Below the pieces are notes generated by a model. It ran no database searches and was not told the DNA's origin. It was given only the letters and a program-made list of their open reading frames with translations. A program made the position numbers and the translations under genes. From contig NC_083382.1 in NCBI RefSeq assembly GCF_031755915.1, positions 27,318,001 to 27,382,000 on the forward strand: a stretch of 64,000 nucleotides of DNA, in the 5' to 3' direction. This DNA is from Ziziphus jujuba (Eukaryota; Streptophyta; Magnoliopsida; Rosales; Rhamnaceae). Positions within the stretch are counted from its first letter, which is position 1, and each line of letters begins with the position of its first letter. Below are positions 31,990 through 44,094 of the stretch, one piece after another.

Positions 31990-34837
31990 TGTAACACCCC
32001 GTCCCGAATCGCACCGGAATCCGTGCACGTTGACCGAGGTTGACCGTTGACCATTGACCGAAGGGGTCAAAAGTTGACTTTTTGACTCGGTGGGAATTTC
32101 GAGTTAACCAGGGTACCGTGGCGAAGTGCATGACGCCCTGAGTTCGTAGACTAGTAGCACGTCGAAAACGGAGCTACGGTTTGAAAGTTATGGGCGAAAC
32201 AAGTTGAAGTGCAAACTGTCTAGAAGGTGCCGGGAGTTGACTTTTTCTTGTGATGTAATTTTGAGTTGACTCTTGTATGGTTGTAAAGTACTCGTCGATA
32301 CGAGTTCATAGACTAGCGGCACGCTTAAATCGGACATGTGGTTAAAAAGTTACGGACGTTTGAAATTCACCGGGTACCGTATTATTTTAATATATTTGGC
32401 TTAAGTGCACAGTACGTCACGTGTCAGCTTCTGATTGGTCCACGTGGCATGAACAGTATCACGCAGGGTTTTTATTTGTTAAAACACTTGGGGAAGAGAG
32501 AGAAAGAGAGAGAGGAGAGAGAAAGAGAGAGAGACAGAGTCACCGGCCGCCGGTCATTTTCACGTTTTCTGGCCTAGTTACTGTACACGCGCCGGCCAGC
32601 CAGATTGCCCACCTCATTTCTGGCAAAACCTCCAAATTTCACGGCGAACGGCCGCCGGACGCGCCCAGATCGGACGTCCGAAGTTTGGCGGCGCTTTTTC
32701 CCCCTCCACCGCGAATCGGCACTGTTCCGGCCATTTTTCGGCCACACGCGCCTGACAGCCTTGATCCTCTCCTCAAGTCCGGCCTACCCACCAAAAATCA
32801 CGGCCATCGGACCACTGACGCGCCGGGATCGGAGCGTTTTCCGGCGAGGGGCCGGAAATCTTCAAACGGTGATTTCTCTGCCGTCCGACCTCCGTTTTGC
32901 TCACCGCCGGTCCCGTTGGATTGCTCTCCTCACGATCTACAAGTCTGCAAAATTTCACAGCCAACGGCCACCGCACGCACGCACCGCCGGCGACGGTTGC
33001 CGGTGACCGCGGCGGCCCGCCGGAAAATACTGTTCCGGCGAGTACCCGAAATTCCGGCCAGCTCCAGTCCGCAGTGTTCGACCTCCTGAACCCAAATACG
33101 ACTTCCGTTTCCGCCAATTCGCGACGGTTTGGGAGAATTGCGGAGCCGAAATCTGAAAAGCTTCCCGATAAAATTCCGACCCCGTCGGGTACGATCATCG
33201 GAAATTAAGACCGGATCTGTGATTAGCATCACTCGAGCTTCGATTCGGTGCACGTGCGAGTAGCGGAGTCGATCCTGCGGAGGATCTTGATTGAGATACG
33301 TGCACAAGGTGAGTGACCCACCTTCAATTTAATTTTGGGAAATTTAATTGGTGAATATATTATGTGTGATTTAAATATTTGGAATTTAATTTTTATGTGC
33401 CAAATATTTATTTGATTTATTGTGGAAATTATTGTGAATTTATCGGATTTAAGAAAATGTGCATTTCACCAATTTATGCCATGTGGAATTATTTTATGGT
33501 TTTGAGGATTTTGAAATTGGTGTGGTTTTAATGGTAAATTGGGCACGATTTGAATTTCAAATATTTCAAGGAAAATATTTGGTTATGTTGGTGATTTCAA
33601 TTTTTATAAAATATGCCCATGAAATATTATGAGATTTGATTATGATATTTTGAGCATTATTTATGCTATTGGGAAAATGTGGATATTTGAATTGATGGAT
33701 TTGAAAGTTGGTGGATTTGAAAATCATGGAATTTATGGCATTGATTACAAAGAAATTGTGGGAAAATTCCCGGTTCAAGCGGATGGATTATGCCCGCTAT
33801 GTTTATGAAAAATGTGAAATTTGTTTTATAATTTAAATTTGTGGATTTTATGATTTTTGGATGCACCGTGCACGTACTGGTGTTCTGATTATATGTGATA
33901 TGGTATATGTGATATGGTTAGTGTGCACACGGTTGTGATTAGCGTGCAGGTGGGTGTGAGTAGCACGCGGTTGATATTATGAGGGTGTCCTGTGGATGCC
34001 ATCGGAGAGGGTGGCCACCCCCCTTTGGCCAGGACACCAGGTTAGCAGCGGCGCAGTGGGACGCCACGCGACCGTATGCCGGTTTCTTTCTATAACCTCC
34101 TGTCTGGCGGTACCTTGGGACGCTGGGTACTGTTGGCGCCACTGGTATATAGTGGGTGCATCAACTGATTTCAGAACTGTGTTTTAAAAATAAAATGTTT
34201 TAAAGCCGTATTGGAATTAAAAATATGATTAGTACTGTTTCCGGTATTTATTTATTTTATGTCTTGGTTTTCGGGAAACATGAACAAAGGGTTTTGTGAA
34301 AAAGTTTTAAAAGGGGAACTTTTCCAACTGAGAGAATTGTAAGGGTTTTGAGAGAAAATATTATTCCAAATAATTATTATTTATATACCTATTACCGTGG
34401 TATTATAGTGTAGAGTAGTAGGGTCGCTCACTGAGATGATTAGCATCTCACACTCTTAAATTCCGTTCCTCTAGGTACCAGGTTGTCGGTGTTCATCCGG
34501 AGCGGACTTGATCTTCATCGCTGTTTTACTTCGTGAAGTACCATGTTCTTCTTTTATTGCAGTTGTACTATTTCTTTCACTCTTGTTGTATTTACTTTGC
34601 ACTGGATTACTGTATTTTTTTATTTTTGAAGTGCTGCAATTTGTGGAATCAATTTGTAGTATTGTGGGAGGAATAAGGGGATATTTTTGAAGTGTGTTTT
34701 CAGTGCAGGTAAATTTGTGGTAAGTAAATCCCTTAGGGGAGTCTCTGTCGGATTTTCCGTTGGAGGGTCCGGTAGGGTTTTCCTGGGATCAGGGCTGTCT
34801 AGGGTTCCGGGGAAGGAATTCTGGACGGGTCCTGACA
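31990..34837 (+). repeat. E2 3' LTR (uninterrupted)
   Basis: The full LTR, TGTAACACCC to GGGTCCTGACA. It differs from the 5' LTR by scattered single-base changes, for example in the first 250 bases GACCGTTGACC versus GACCATTGACC. It contains the W-box cluster (32024-32088), GA tract (32495-32540), donor-like AG|GTGAGT (33307-33314), hairpin block (33984-34165) and the GAGATG...CATCTC hairpin (34433-34449). Confidence 0.95.
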
Positions 34838-34908
34838 TTCGAGTCAAAAGAAATTCAAAATTAAGGTAATTTGTAATATTAAATAATATATATTTGGTTG
34901 TGGAGACT

Positions 34909-34918
34909 CTATAAAAGG
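34909..34918 (+). promoter_or_regulatory. Candidate TATA box
   Basis: CTATAAAAGG is a near-ideal plant TATA box, 45 bases before the ATG of the ORF at 34954. Two short upstream ATGs (34923, 34928) precede that start. Confidence 0.35.
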
Positions 34919-34953
34919 TTTTATGAAATGGGTTCTTCTTCGTGGGTGATAAA

Positions 34954-35157
34954 ATGGCAACTTTAGCAGAGACACCTTTTGTAAAGACCCATTCCCTTAC
35001 GGATTTCGTTGCTGTAGTGGTGATAGACGATTCAAAGTCAAGTTTTAAGCCGGCAGCCATGGAGATGCAGAAGGAGAAGCCTTGGTCATGGAAGAAGAAA
35101 CAACACCTGCAACACAGGATTAACCTTAAATTGGTACTGATGAAAGACGAAGAGTGA
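34954..35157 (+). CDS. Hypothetical 67-residue protein
   Basis: The ATG at 34954 begins MATLAETPFVKTHSLTDFVA. The frame continues with a short Val-rich stretch (VAVVVIDDS) and a Lys/Trp-rich segment (KEKPWSWKKKQ), then ends KLVLMKDEE at TGA. A strong TATA-like box lies just upstream and a GA-rich stretch follows the stop. No domain or family recognised. It may be the start of a gene truncated by retrotransposon insertion, or a chance frame. A minus-strand frame (34620-35234) overlaps it but lacks comparable signals. Confidence 0.35.
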   Translation: MATLAETPFVKTHSLTDFVAVVVIDDSKSSFKPAAMEMQKEKPWSWKKKQHLQHRINLKLVLMKDEE

Positions 35158-35973
35158 GAAAGAAAGAGACAAACAGAAGAGAGAGAACATATTTCTTTTA
35201 TAAAAACATTAATGAAATGACAGCGCAGTTTCATTCAAGATTGCCCCTTTACTTTATGGTTAGTAAAATGATGATGCGGCATCAAACAATTTAATTAGAT
35301 TGAAAATTTAAAAGGAATGGTAGAATATAAGATGCATTGATACAGATGTTAAGTAAAAGATTTAAATCAAAAGTCAAACAAGGACAAGCATAGGCCAAAC
35401 AAAGGATGCTAGTCTCAACTGTTCACAACTAGAGTTCTTTTATGTAGGTATACATAAAAGGAATCCATGATCAAGATGACTCTATCTACCTCAGCTTTCC
35501 AAATATATGCCTATTTATTGGGTTGCTACATTATTTAACTATGTATTTTTATTTCTTTTTATTTTATGAGCAATTACAACAAAATTTGTATTAAACATTT
35601 TAATTTAATATAATGAGAAGTTAATGTTAAATCTTGTATCTAATTATTTTTTTGTCTAATTATTAATGGAAGACATGAATATAATTTGCATAACTATATT
35701 GTTAAATAGTATTTCAAAAAATATATATTATTAAAAACCAAACTTATATTATAACAAACATAATCCAGCTTTAGTTGAAAAATATTTCAAAAATTAAAAG
35801 GAATTTGTTTTTGATTTTCAAAATTTGGAAGCCCCTAAACTTGGAAGCCCCGACTCACAGTTTGGGGAGAAAAAAAACCTTAAGAGGATATATATAACTT
35901 AGATTTGTTTTCCCTCCTCCTAATTTTAGTCATGGCTCCCGACCTTAAAAGGTTGGGGGATTTTGGGTTTCAT

Positions 35974-37274
35974 TGTAACACCCCGTACCAAAAAATATAC
36001 ATGATTAAACAAGTTTGACCAAATTGACTAAATTTGTCCAAGTTTGACTAAGTAAATAATATATGGGTTCAAGTTGACTTTTTCATTAGCCAATATTTTT
36101 GGTTTGACTGAGGTACCATTGTATAGATATTATCGATACAAGTTCACAGACTGGCAGCACGCCAAATTTTGAGTTACAGATAAAAAGTTATGGTCCTGAG
36201 AAGTTTTAAACATAAGTTTTATATCAGTGTTCAAACCAGCCCCCAATTTTTGTCTGTTAGTGATTTAGGCTCTATACAAGCCTCGGTAAGTGTGCAAACA
36301 GGAAGAAAAGCTCAAAAATACCCATTTCATCTCCAAAACCAGAAAAAAAACACCCCAGACCCACAAGCCCGAACCGACCATTTTTACCTCCAAATGGGTT
36401 TACGTTGTTTGACCCATCTCCGGCTACCACCTTCCTACACTCGCTTGCCAGAGAGGAGCGGGGGACGGAGGTGAGCTCGATTTCAAAATTTCACGACCAC
36501 CAGTCTCCGGAAGGGCTTAGATCGGGCCGAAGAAGCTCGACGGTCGAAAATTTTCTCTCTCCTCTTTTCTTGTGTTTTCCGGCCAACCCAGCTCGACCCA
36601 TACCTCTATCCCACCATTTTCGACCCCTTTGAGTCCATTTCCGTGGTTAGATTGCCCAAAATCCCCACTATTTGAGAGATCTCTCAAGTTCAAGTTCGGT
36701 CAAACCTTTACGTCAATTTTCCGGTTACCAGAGGAGTCACCGGACCAAGGTAAGACCACTGGTGAACTTCTTATCTCTTGGGCTTTCCGTTGACATATAA
36801 TTTGTGAATTTTGGAGGTCGTTTGATAATTTTCCTATTTTTGGGGTTATTTGGTTAATTTTCGAAGAAATTGGGACTGTGTTGGGACGATTTTGGTTAAA
36901 TTGGTTAGAATTGAAGTTAGATTAGTGAAATTGGATATTATTAGGACCCATTAGGTGGTTCAATTTCAAAATATTAGGCTTCGGGTGAAAATTTCCAATT
37001 TTGGGTATCGGGTCCTAAGGACACACGGTATAATTGGACTGCCCGGTGTCCAATTTATGCAATTTTGTAGTATTGTAAATCTTTTTGAGACATTTAGGTT
37101 ATACAAGTGTCTCTGGTTTAGTTGTTTGGAGCCTGAGAAATATTTTATTATATTATAGACATTTGAGTTGAGCCTGAAGACAATCCTGTAGAGGAGCAGG
37201 CATGAGCATCTCCAGTACTGTGAGTGGTTATATCATTTTTAAATGATTTGGATATATAGTATAATATATATATG
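35974..37274 (+). repeat. E3 5' LTR, first part
   Basis: It starts TGTAACACCCCGTACC. TTGAC motifs lie at 36014-36075. Relative to the 3' LTR it has about 50 extra bases near 36358-36410. AG|GTAAGA (36748-36755) marks a donor-like site at a switch to T-rich sequence. It is interrupted after ATATG. Confidence 0.92.
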
Positions 37275-40184
37275 TGTCAGGACCCGTCCAGAATTCCTTC
37301 CCCGGAACCCTAGACAAGCCCTGATCCCAGGGAAACCCTACCGAGCCCTCCAACGGAAAATCCGACAGAGCCTCCCCTAAGGGATTTACTTACCACAAGT
37401 TACCTGCACTGAAAACACACTTCTAAAAACATCCACTTATTCCTCCCACAAACTACAATTTGTTCCACAAATTTCAGCACTTCAAAACAAAACAACAGCA
37501 GCAAACCAGTGCATTAAAAACAACTATACGTCCAATACAGTATACAGAGCATTTTACAGTTACATGCGGAATTTATAAAATGACAGATAAGGAAACGATA
37601 CAAGACAGAGAGGAAAAAGGGAAGAAAACTTCTTGAACCTTCGGCAACGAACTGAGACGTTGGGCTCGTCCCGGACAATCAACGTCTCCAACCTTGACCT
37701 AGGGGAACGGAATTTAAGAGTGTGAGATGCTAATCATCTCAGTGAGTGACCCTATCTACTACACAATATAATATCACAGTAATAAGTATATGAATAATAA
37801 TTAATTGGAAATAATAATTTCTCTCAAAACCCTTACAATTCTCTCAGTTGAAAAAGTTTCCCTTTTAAAACCTTTTCACAAAAACCTTTGTTCATATTCC
37901 CCGAAAACCAAGACATCAAATAAATACTAGAACAGTAACAATTATAATTTTAATTCCAATACAGCTTTAAAACATTTTATTTTTAAAACACAGTTCTGAA
38001 ATCAGTTGATGCACCCACTATATACCAGTGGCGCCAACAGTACCCAGCGTCCCAAGGTACCGCCAGACAGGAGGTTATAGAAAGAAACCGGCATACGGTC
38101 GCGTGGCGTCCCACTGCGCCGCTGCTAACCTGGTGTCCCGGCCAAAGGGGGGTGGCTACCCTCTCCGATGGCATCCACAGGACACCCTTATAATATCACC
38201 TGCGCGCTACTCACACCCACCTGCGCGCTAATCATATCCGTGTGCACAATATCCATATCACATATACCATATCACATAATCAGAACACCAGTACGTGCAC
38301 GGTGCATCTAAAAATCACAAAATCCACAATTTAAATTATAAAACAAATTTCACATTTTTCATAAACATAGCGGGCATAATCCATTCGCTTGAACCAGGAA
38401 TTTCCCCACAATTTCTTTGTAATCAATGCCATAAATCCCATGATTTTCAAATCCACCAACTCCCAAATCCATCAATTCAAATATCCACATTTTTTTTCCA
38501 AGCATAAATAATTTCTCGAAATATCATAATCAAATCCCATAATATTTTATGGGCATATTTTATAAAAATTGAAATCACCAACATAACCAAATATTTTCCT
38601 TGAAATATTTGAAAATCAAATCGTGCCCAATTTACCATTAAAACCACACCAATTTCAAAATCCTCAAAACCATAAAATAATTTCACATGGCATCAAAATG
38701 CACATTTTCTTAAATCCAATAAATTCATAAATAATTCCACAATAAATCCAATAAATATTTGGCACAAGAAATTAATTTCCAAAAATTTAAATCACACATG
38801 ATATATTCACCAATTAAATTCCCCAAATAAATTTGAAGGTGGGTCACTCACCTGGAGAACGCAATTAACCCATGATCCACCACGGGATCAATTCTACGAC
38901 TCACCGGTGCTCCGAATCGCAGCTCGAGTGATGCTGATCACAGATTCGGTCTCAATTTCCAAGGATCGTACCCGACGGGGTTTGAATTTCGTCGGGAAGC
39001 TTTTCGGATTTTGGCTCCACAATTCTCCCAAATCGTCGCGAATTGGCGGAAATGGATGCCGGATTCGGGTTCAGGAGGTCGAACACAGCGGACTGGAGCT
39101 GGCCGGAATTTCGGGTACTCGCCGGAATTTCGGGCAACCGTCGCCGGCGGCGGCGCGTGCGGTGGCCGTTGGCTGTGAAATTTTGCAGACTTGTAGATCT
39201 TGAGGAGAGAAACCCAACGGGACCGGCGGTGAGCAAAACGGAGGTCGGACGGCGGAGAAATCACCGTTTGAAGATTTCCGGGCCCTCGCCGGAAAATCCT
39301 CCGATCCCGGCGCGTCGGTGGTCCGATGGCCGTGATTTTTGGTGGGTAGGCCGGACTTGAGGAGAGGATCAAGGCTAGCTGGCGCGTGTACTGTAGATCA
39401 GCCGGAACATGGTCGATTTGCGGTGGCCGGCGGTGGAGGGGTAAAAGTCGCCGCCAAACTTCGGAGGTCCGATCCGGGCGCGTACGGCGGCCGTTCGCCG
39501 TGAAGCTTGGAGGTTTTTCCGAAAATGAGGTGGGTAACCGGGCTGGCCGGCGCGTGTACAGTAAATCGGCCGGAAAGTTTGAAAATTACCGGCGGCCGAT
39601 GACTCTCTCTCTCTCTCTCTCTCTCCTCTCTCTCTTTCTCTCTCCTCTCTCTCTTTCTCTCTCTTCCCCGAGAGTTTAAACAAATAAAACCCCTGTGTGA
39701 CACTGTTCATGCCACGTGGACCAATCAGAAGCTGACACGTGGTGTTACTGTGCACTTAAGCCAGATATATTAAAATAATACAGTACCCGACGAATTTCAA
39801 ACGTCCGTAACTTTTTAACCAAATGTCCGATTTAAGCGTGCCGCTAGTCTATGAACTCGTATCGACGAGTACTTTACAACCATACAAGAGTCAACTCAAA
39901 ATTACATCACAAGAAAAAGTCAACTCCCGGCACCTTTTGGACAGTTTGCACTTCAACTTGTTTCGCCCATAACTTTCAAACCGTAGCTCTGTTTTCGACG
40001 TGCTACTAGTCTACGAACTCAGGGCGTCATGCACTTCGCCACGGTACCCTGGTCAACTCGAAATTCCCACCAAGTCAAAAAGTCAACTTTTGACCCCTTC
40101 GGTCAACGGTCAACGGTCAACGGTCAACGGTCAACCTCGGTCAACGTGCACGGATTCCGGTGCGATTTGGGACGGGGTGTTACA
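37275..40184 (-). mobile_element. Solo Gypsy LTR S3 nested in the E3 5' LTR
   Basis: Minus-strand LTR of the E2 type, TGTAACACCCCGTCCC (40184 end) to CGGGTCCTGACA (37275 end). Perfect 5-bp duplication ATATG (37270-37274, 40185-40189). The intact target is visible in the E3 3' LTR near 46749-46757. It has an extended (TTGACCG)n run (40102-40148 in reverse), a (CT)n tract at 39602-39664 and the hairpin block at 38007-38190. Confidence 0.95.
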
Positions 40185-40189
40185 ATATG

Positions 40190-41775
40190 TGGTTTAAATA
40201 TTTTACGTATATATCATTTGATTGAAATGTTGTTTTATGCATATATAAATATTTGTTTTCACATATATGTGTTATTATTTTATGTGACTTTTGATAATAT
40301 TTTAAGTGATTTTAAATTTTAATGGGTCCATAAATGGACTTGTGGTATTTAAATACCTTGCTAATTAAATTGAGATTTTAAATCATTTTGGAAACTATTT
40401 GGTTTGAGAAACCAGATTGAAAATCATATAATTTTAAATACGATCAAATATTTTATAATTTTATGTGCTTAAAATTGGTTTATGGTGAATATATTTCACT
40501 GTGGTATTTTTGGTTTTCGTATGAAATGATGTTTTGAGATTTTGAAGTATTTAATTAAGCGGTGGAAGTTTAAATGTTAAATTATGATTTATGATACAGT
40601 ATCATTTGGAAAAGTATATTTATAATCTTACAAGATTGTTTCATGTATACTGTATTGGTTATTTTTAAATTGATGTACCATGTAATGCCAATACCTTGGA
40701 TCAGTATTATATTATATTATATTACGCGCGCTGGGTTTACCACGGTACCGTGAGGTTGGTTGCATCCAACAGTTATCTATTATTACCACAGATTGTGAGG
40801 TCGGGCTTATCCGACGGTTAATTATTATTACCATGGTGCCGTGAGGTTGGTATAATCCAACGGTTTATTATTGCCACGGACCGTGAGGTTGGGTACGTCC
40901 CGACGGTTATTTATTATTTGGATGACACCGTTCATATATTGAGGGTCGTGAGGTGGGTGTATTCCACGGTTTACAGATTGGTACATCGTATGGTACATTA
41001 TATATGTTTGTATATATTGTTGAGTTACAAATATTAGGGTGATTCCTGCATTTTCATATTTATTTGGTGGAACTGTATTTATTATAGTGTATGCTCAAAT
41101 GTTTATATCTTGATTTGAGACATTTCATAATATTACAATGATCGTTCATTCATATTTTTTAGCATCATTTTTTATGATATTAATTGGGGTACAAGTTTGG
41201 GTTTTGGTGAAATGATTTTAAACGGGGAACTTTTCAAAAGAGTGGAGCGAGAGGTCTTGAGAGAAAGATTTTTCAGAAGTAAATCATTATTTTTTTATTA
41301 TACTATGCCACTCACTGAGATTCTTTATCTCATGTTTTATTGTTTTAAATTCGTTCCCCTAAACCCAGGCGGCTAGTAGCAGTCTACCTCGCGTACAGCT
41401 CACCGCTTGTTTCTTTCCACTACAGTAGCCGTATTTATCCTTTCTTTACCTATTGTTATCTTCTGGACTTATTTATTACTTATTTGTACTCATAGACCTT
41501 GTTGACACTCTTAGAATGCTTTGATTTTAAATATGGAACTTAATAGAAACCATAGTACTCATATGTGTTGTTATGGCCCGTAGTACAGCAGGCTGGTTGT
41601 GGACTTATTTATATATATATTTATATATTTGAGGTATTAATGTTAATGCTGGTGTTGATTATCTACGTTTTAAGGTGAGGTTCCATTGGATATTTTCTAG
41701 AGATTGTCCAATGGGACTTCACTAGGCGGGATCACCCGTGAGGTCCTGAGAGGGTTCCCGGGATGGGTCCAGTCA
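40190..41775 (+). repeat. E3 5' LTR, second part
   Basis: AT-rich. It contains an array of five imperfect hairpin-forming repeats (40737-40975) and a short GAGATTCTTTATCTC hairpin (41316-41330). It ends AGTCA just before the primer site. Confidence 0.9.
40737..40975 (+). repeat. Array of five hairpin-forming repeats in the E3 5' LTR
   Basis: Each repeat has a first palindromic element (CACGGTACCGTG, CACA/TGTG, CATGG/CCGTG, CACGG/CCGTG) followed by GAG and a second stem (GTTGG/CCAAC, GTCGG/CCGAC, GTTGG/CCAAC, GTTGGG/CCCGAC, GTGG/CCAC), each with a 5-7 base loop, and then GGTT. Repeat spacing is about 42-65 bases. The counterpart in the 3' LTR is 47304-47536, with more mismatches. Confidence 0.75.
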
Positions 41776-41778
41776 GCT

Positions 41779-41790
41779 TGGTATCAGAGC
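41779..41790 (+). other. Primer binding site (initiator Met-tRNA), E3
   Basis: TGGTATCAGAGC, three bases after the LTR end. Confidence 0.9.
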
Positions 41791-41910
41791 TTTAGGTTCT
41801 AATTTCCTTGGGGTTGTACATTGCTGTACAACTCATCCTGTATTTTACCTTCCATACCTACCTTTGTTGGTTGTTAAGTATATTTTGGCTATCATGTAGA
41901 ACTTTTCCTT

Positions 41911-42760
41911 GATGTCGCGAGGAGGTAGACGTGGTTGCCAACGTGCTACAACTGGAGGTACAAGTGCGTCCACTTATGAGGAGCATCTTGTCGAGCGCCT
42001 AGCTTGATCACTCGAGAGGAGTCGGTTTATTAGGTATTCTGTTAAGTAGGCTTGTACAGTTGGAGCAGTTGGTTGTGATGGCTCCATAGATCCTATGCAA
42101 TGTCCGGATGAGGACAAGGTCACATTAGTTAGCTTTATGATAGAAGGAAACTCGAGGAAGTGGTGGACGTATGAAAGGACTAGGAGACATCACCCTTGAA
42201 CATAGTTTAAGACTATATTTCACATTGAGTTTTGTTCACCAACCTTTATTAAGACTAAAAGGTTAAAGTTGAGACACCACTCAGGGTTCAGGACAATGGA
42301 CAGTGAACAACGATAGTAGTTTTTTGTTTTTAGAGATCTGCAGTCCGAGGTAGCTTATGTGGCAGGTTTCATGATGGGTAGTGCCAATGGGATGGACCAT
42401 GCTTTCATTACAAGCAGTCGGAACACTTTAAAAATGATTAACCTTATCGAGAATATGGTCATGCTAGAACTTTATGATTGGGTGCACAATTTCAGCTAAT
42501 TGATGGGTACAAAGTACATGATACATAAGTAAGCCAGACTTCAAGAGATTCTACCAACGCTGTACAACGGTCTTCATCCACACTCAAAGGTAGAGGTCTG
42601 AAGGGATGACAACTTACCAGAGGTAAGGTATATGCTATGATCAATTAGGAGGATTACTCTGATGTTGTGATAGATACATTATCTATGCTTGGTGGTGACA
42701 GACATATTTTATTGGCTCAAGCACCACACACTCTTTTGTTTTACGTGAATATGTTACACT
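41911..42760 (+). pseudogene. E3 gag and protease relic
   Basis: An ATG at 41911 opens MSRGGRRGCQRATTGGTSAS, a gag-like basic start, and hits a stop within 35 codons. Further scraps: DKVTLVSFMIEGNSRKWW (about 42116), FHIEFCSPTFIKTKRLKLRH (about 42220), a ruined zinc knuckle (CFHYKQSEHFKND, about 42401) and a protease-like VYAMIN...SDVVIDTLSML (about 42630). Many stops and shifts. Nonfunctional. Confidence 0.7.
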
Positions 42761-42840
42761 AGTCGAGATGGCTCAAGTTTGTTAGGGATGTTACCTGAAA
42801 GGTTCCACATCCATAGGAGGATTCTTTTAACCTCGTCAGG

Positions 42841-43640
42841 TGTTTAAGAGTAGTTATCTTCATTGCATGGAAATTAAGGTTCTTAATATTAGAATCTAGT
42901 ATACATAAAGTTTGTTTATGCATTTAAGTGATCTTGTGTAGGACAATTTGCTGAGAATTAAGTGGTGAATTTCATAAGTTAGTTTTGTAGCATCTGCTTT
43001 TGGATGATGATTTTAGATCTTAGTTTTGATATTTTGTTTTCTTGAAGATTAATAGTTTTATATCGATGATGTTTTATGGATCTAAGGTGGTTGATATTCT
43101 TGATGATGACTTAATCTCCTAAGGAATATGATTTTTGGGGCATAACGAGAATATAAGCAAGTAATGAATGTTTCTTATGATTTGAGAGTCTAGTAACTAG
43201 TTTATAGTATTTATTTGTGATATTAGAATTAAGATTTAAATTTCATTATTTGCTTGAGGTATCTTGGAGTTTGTTTGAAATTGGAAGAATTTGAGGTATC
43301 TTCAAGAATGATATTTAAGATGATGAGAGGACTCGGACTTGATCTTTTGGCTTCATATTTCTTGGTGTTGACAATCTTGAGGATTTCTTTAGGCTTTATA
43401 AGCAATCTAAAGCTCTCCATTGGAATAAATATAAGGAACTTTGTTTTATGACTTTGATGAATTTGGTTAAAAGAAAGATGTTTGTCGAGGTTAAGGAAAT
43501 TGGATAATCAATGAGGAACATGGATCTTATAATTGCAAGTACTAGGAGTGTAATCGGAGGCAAAGAGAATAATTTACATTTTAACTTTGTGATACTAGTA
43601 TTTGGTTTGAGGAAATTAGATTTAAGTTCTAAACCTTCTT
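42841..43640 (+). other. Block of unknown origin in E3, shared with E2
   Basis: Homologous to E2 29190-29745 but longer by about 250 bases. It sits between protease and RNase H, exactly where RT should be. AT-rich, with no convincing frame on either strand. Confidence 0.65.
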
Positions 43641-43669
43641 TTTGAATTGATGGATGAAGTTTTTTTAAA

Positions 43670-43925
43670 AAAAGTTATGAGTTGTTACTTATGCTTCTAG
43701 ACAGTGGAGGAAGCACGAGCTGAATTATCCGACTCATGAGTTTGAGCTTGCTGCAATGATTTTTTTTTTTATATTGCAAGCTTGGAGGCACTACTTGTAT
43801 TGAGTTGCTTGTCGGACCCTTACTGATCATAGGAGTACTAAGTATGTGTTTACTCAAAAGGAGTTGAACTTAAGGTAAAGGAGATGGATAGATTGCTCAA
43901 TGATTATGATTGCGCTATTTCCGTG
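43670..43925 (+). pseudogene. E3 RNase H relic
   Basis: It reads [20 protein letters not shown], then FELAAMI, and after a frameshift HRSTKYVFTQKELN. These are the standard Gypsy RNase H landmarks. A T-run near 43760 and a shift break it. Confidence 0.75.
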
Positions 43926-44094
43926 ATGTTTGAGTTGCACAGTTGGGTGTTAATTTCTGCATGCATATTTCATGAGGACTTTTTACTAGCTTTTGACTAC
44001 GACCAATACTTATGGATTGTGTTGTTGAGATCCAATTTGAAGTCCCTTACTTAATGAGTATAAGAAGGAAAGCTGAACAAGGGGGAAGTCAGAT

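Larger units (their letters stand above)
22132..34837 (+). mobile_element. Gypsy chromovirus element E2, scrambled interior
   Basis: Complete outer structure: 5' LTR 22132-23201 plus 26232-28000, split by nested solo LTR S2; Met-tRNA primer site 28003-28014; interior 28001-31989; polypurine tract 31977-31988; 3' LTR 31990-34837. Flanks read ATTCG on the left (22127-22131) and (A)TTCG on the right, a 5-bp duplication if the last LTR base is shared. The LTRs are about 2.84 kb and nearly identical by eye, which implies a fairly recent insertion. The interior cannot encode a working polyprotein: RT is decayed and the domain order is wrong. It was probably moved by proteins from another element. 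Confidence 0.9.
34843..35973. other. Host spacer between E2 and E3
   Basis: It contains a candidate short gene with a TATA box (34909-35157). The remainder (35158-35973) is AT-rich with nothing recognised. Confidence 0.5.
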
